Part shown: positions 5,335-6,491 of the stretch, piece after piece
How positions within the stretch are numbered: position 1 is the stretch's first letter
How the letters are laid out: every line of letters begins with the position of its first letter
Origin: Nannocystaceae bacterium
GTDB lineage: Bacteria; Myxococcota_A; Polyangia; Nannocystales; Nannocystaceae
DNA length: 6,491 bases
Assembly (NCBI GenBank): GCA_016763875.1
Contig: JAESSZ010001131.1
Coordinates: forward strand, 1-6,491
Reading direction: 5' to 3'
Notes under the pieces: generated by a model
What the model saw: only the letters and a program-made list of their open reading frames with translations
Told to the model about the DNA's origin: nothing
Database searches by the model: none
Program-made: the position numbers and the translations under genes

Positions 5335-6491
5335 ATGCCGCAGCCAAACGTCGACTTTCCCTCCCAGTTAGTTGGGGAGGCACACGAGCTCAGGTCGCTG
5401 GCTCGATGCCTGGTGCGAAATGATGACGCTGAGGACGTGGCGCAAGACGCCTTCGTCACTGCGCTGTCGCAGCCGAAAAAACCCCGGTCACTGCGACCGT
5501 GGCTGCGTCAAGTCGTCCGCAACCAGTCTCGCGCCCGCGCACGAAGTGAGCATCGGCGACGAACGCGAGAGCAAGCGTCGCCGATTCCCGAACCGCTCGG
5601 CACACCGGACGAAGAGGCTTCGCACGCCCAGATCGTCGCAGCGGTGAACGAAGCCTTGCTCGAACTCGATGCGCCTTATCGCGATGTGCTACGCGCCCGG
5701 TTCTTTGCCGATCGCACCGCAGCCGAGATCGCCAACTCTGAGGGATGCCCCGCGGGCACGGTTCGCTGGCGGGTGCAAGAAGGTCTCCGCCGAGTCCGGC
5801 GGAAACTAGACGAGCGGTTCGACGGGCGAAGGCAGTGGCTTGGCGGCATGGCGTTCATCGCTGGCGTCCCCCTCCCTCCTCCGATGGCCGCCCCAACCCC
5901 AGGAAGCAGCACGATGACGAAATTGATGATTCTCAAAGTACTGGCCGCTGCGGCGATCGTGACGGCAGGTGCGGCGGCGGTAAACGTCGCGGACGCCGAA
6001 ACAATGACGGCCGAGCAGGCTGACGTGGCACAAGAGCATGTCAGTACGGCGACACAATCTGCGGCCGCAGCAGTGCTCGCCCCAACGGCGAAAGCGGACG
6101 CGGTGAAGATGTCGATCGCCAGGGCAGCCGCATCGGAACACGCGGCAGCGGATGTCGCGGGGGAGGCTAGTGACGATGCCGCTTGCCCCACTTGCTCGCT
6201 CGGTGCCCAAGGCGATCCCCTGCCAAGCACGGGCGACAACGACGTCGGTGGCGACCTGACCGATTGCTTCGAAAACGTAGACACCGATCCGGGCGAGATG
6301 ATCGCGCTGCGGATCACCGCGGGCGAGACCCCTGCGGGCGAACCCATGGTGGTTGCGGACGCCATCTTTGTCGACGAGCGCTTCGAACAAGTCGAGGGCT
6401 TGGCGGAGTGTGTCGCCGCCGCATTGGACGGGTCCTTCGCAGACAGAGTCGCGGAAGCAGGCTCAGAGGTGTTCATCAGCGTGGTACTCGA
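5335..6491 (+). CDS. ECF-type sigma factor with C-terminal membrane and extracytoplasmic extension (3' partial)
   Basis: 385 codons are visible with no stop before the window ends. The ATG at 5335 is the first usual start after an in-frame TGA at 5317. Residues about 12-80 match sigma region 2 (ELRSLARCLVRNDDAEDVAQ, then LRPWLRQVVRNQSRARARS). Residues about 100-160 match region 4, with LLELDAPYRDVLRARFFADR and the helix-turn-helix AAEIANSEGCPAGTVRWRVQ. These bind core RNA polymerase and promoter DNA. The frame continues through a Pro-rich linker, a hydrophobic segment at about 197-216, an Ala-rich stretch (about 219-283) and an acidic domain with Cys284/Cys287 (CPTC), Cys311 and Cys359. Predicted topology: sigma domains in the cytoplasm, C-terminal domain outside. 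Sigma factors of this general kind, with C-terminal extensions, are known in Myxococcota and Planctomycetes; the extension may act as a built-in sensor or anti-sigma device. The sigma call is firm; the extension's function is inference. No separate anti-sigma gene is visible, though one could lie downstream. Confidence 0.88.
   Translation, partial: MPQPNVDFPSQLVGEAHELRSLARCLVRNDDAEDVAQDAFVTALSQPKKPRSLRPWLRQVVRNQSRARARSEHRRRTREQASPIPEPLGTPDEEASHAQIVAAVNEALLELDAPYRDVLRARFFADRTAAEIANSEGCPAGTVRWRVQEGLRRVRRKLDERFDGRRQWLGGMAFIAGVPLPPPMAAPTPGSSTMTKLMILKVLAAAAIVTAGAAAVNVADAETMTAEQADVAQEHVSTATQSAAAAVLAPTAKADAVKMSIARAAASEHAAADVAGEASDDAACPTCSLGAQGDPLPSTGDNDVGGDLTDCFENVDTDPGEMIALRITAGETPAGEPMVVADAIFVDERFEQVEGLAECVAAALDGSFADRVAEAGSEVFISVVL
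5901..5916 (+). promoter_or_regulatory. Possible internal ribosome binding site and start within the sigma gene
   Basis: AGGAAG at 5901-5906 lies seven bases before an in-frame ATG at 5914 (residue 194 of the sigma protein). The residues after this ATG resemble a Sec signal peptide: Lys near the start, a hydrophobic core VLAAAAIVTAGAAAV, then VADAE, an Ala-X-Ala cleavage pattern. No other start in the window has such a good match. Initiation here would release the C-terminal domain as a separate exported protein. The same bases also encode Gly-Ser linker residues, so chance is possible. Confidence 0.35.

Noticed and set aside
5676..6476. Long open frame on the minus strand opposite the sigma gene
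   Set aside because: The product is Ser/Ala/Thr-rich low-complexity sequence without recognisable motifs, antisense to a frame with clear sigma region 4. Such shadows are expected in GC-rich DNA.

Overview
The window is GC-rich DNA whose codons mostly end in G or C. It carries four genes, all on the + strand and separated by gaps of 56, 93 and 118 bases. The first gene enters from outside the left edge and the last runs off the right edge. No RNA gene, insertion sequence or CRISPR array was seen. The gene set suggests a bacterium of the Myxococcota, or a similar lineage with large genomes and complex signalling. This rests on an ECF sigma factor with a membrane-anchored extension, a large multidomain lipoprotein ending in a TlpA-like thioredoxin domain, an E. 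coli-type glucokinase and a transaldolase/phosphoglucose isomerase fusion. The placement is inferred from gene content only.

Bases 1-3356 are central sugar metabolism. A bifunctional transaldolase-glucose-6-phosphate isomerase (1-2298, 5' partial) is followed by glucokinase (2355-3356). Glucokinase makes glucose 6-phosphate, the isomerase converts it to fructose 6-phosphate, and the transaldolase half would link that pool to the non-oxidative pentose phosphate pathway. Both halves of the fusion carry substitutions in motifs that are normally well conserved.

Bases 3450-5216 encode an envelope lipoprotein of 588 residues. It has a lipobox, a carboxypeptidase-regulatory-like beta domain, a second beta-rich segment, a helical middle and a C-terminal thioredoxin fold with a WCKPC active site.

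Bases 5335-6491 hold an ECF-type sigma factor whose reading frame continues without a stop into a hydrophobic segment, an Ala-rich linker and a Cys-containing, probably periplasmic domain that leaves the window. This gene is easy to miss because its frame has no stop inside the window. It also contains an internal ATG with the best Shine-Dalgarno match seen at any start here, placed exactly before the hydrophobic segment. One locus might therefore give both a membrane-tethered sigma factor and a separate exported protein. The thiol-active lipoprotein next door makes a redox link to the cysteines of the sigma extension an attractive but unproven idea.

The gaps hold only small elements: a short hairpin just after each of the three visible stop codons, a 12-base tandem repeat before the lipoprotein gene, and an inverted repeat just before the sigma factor start. 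No convincing -35/-10 promoter was found.
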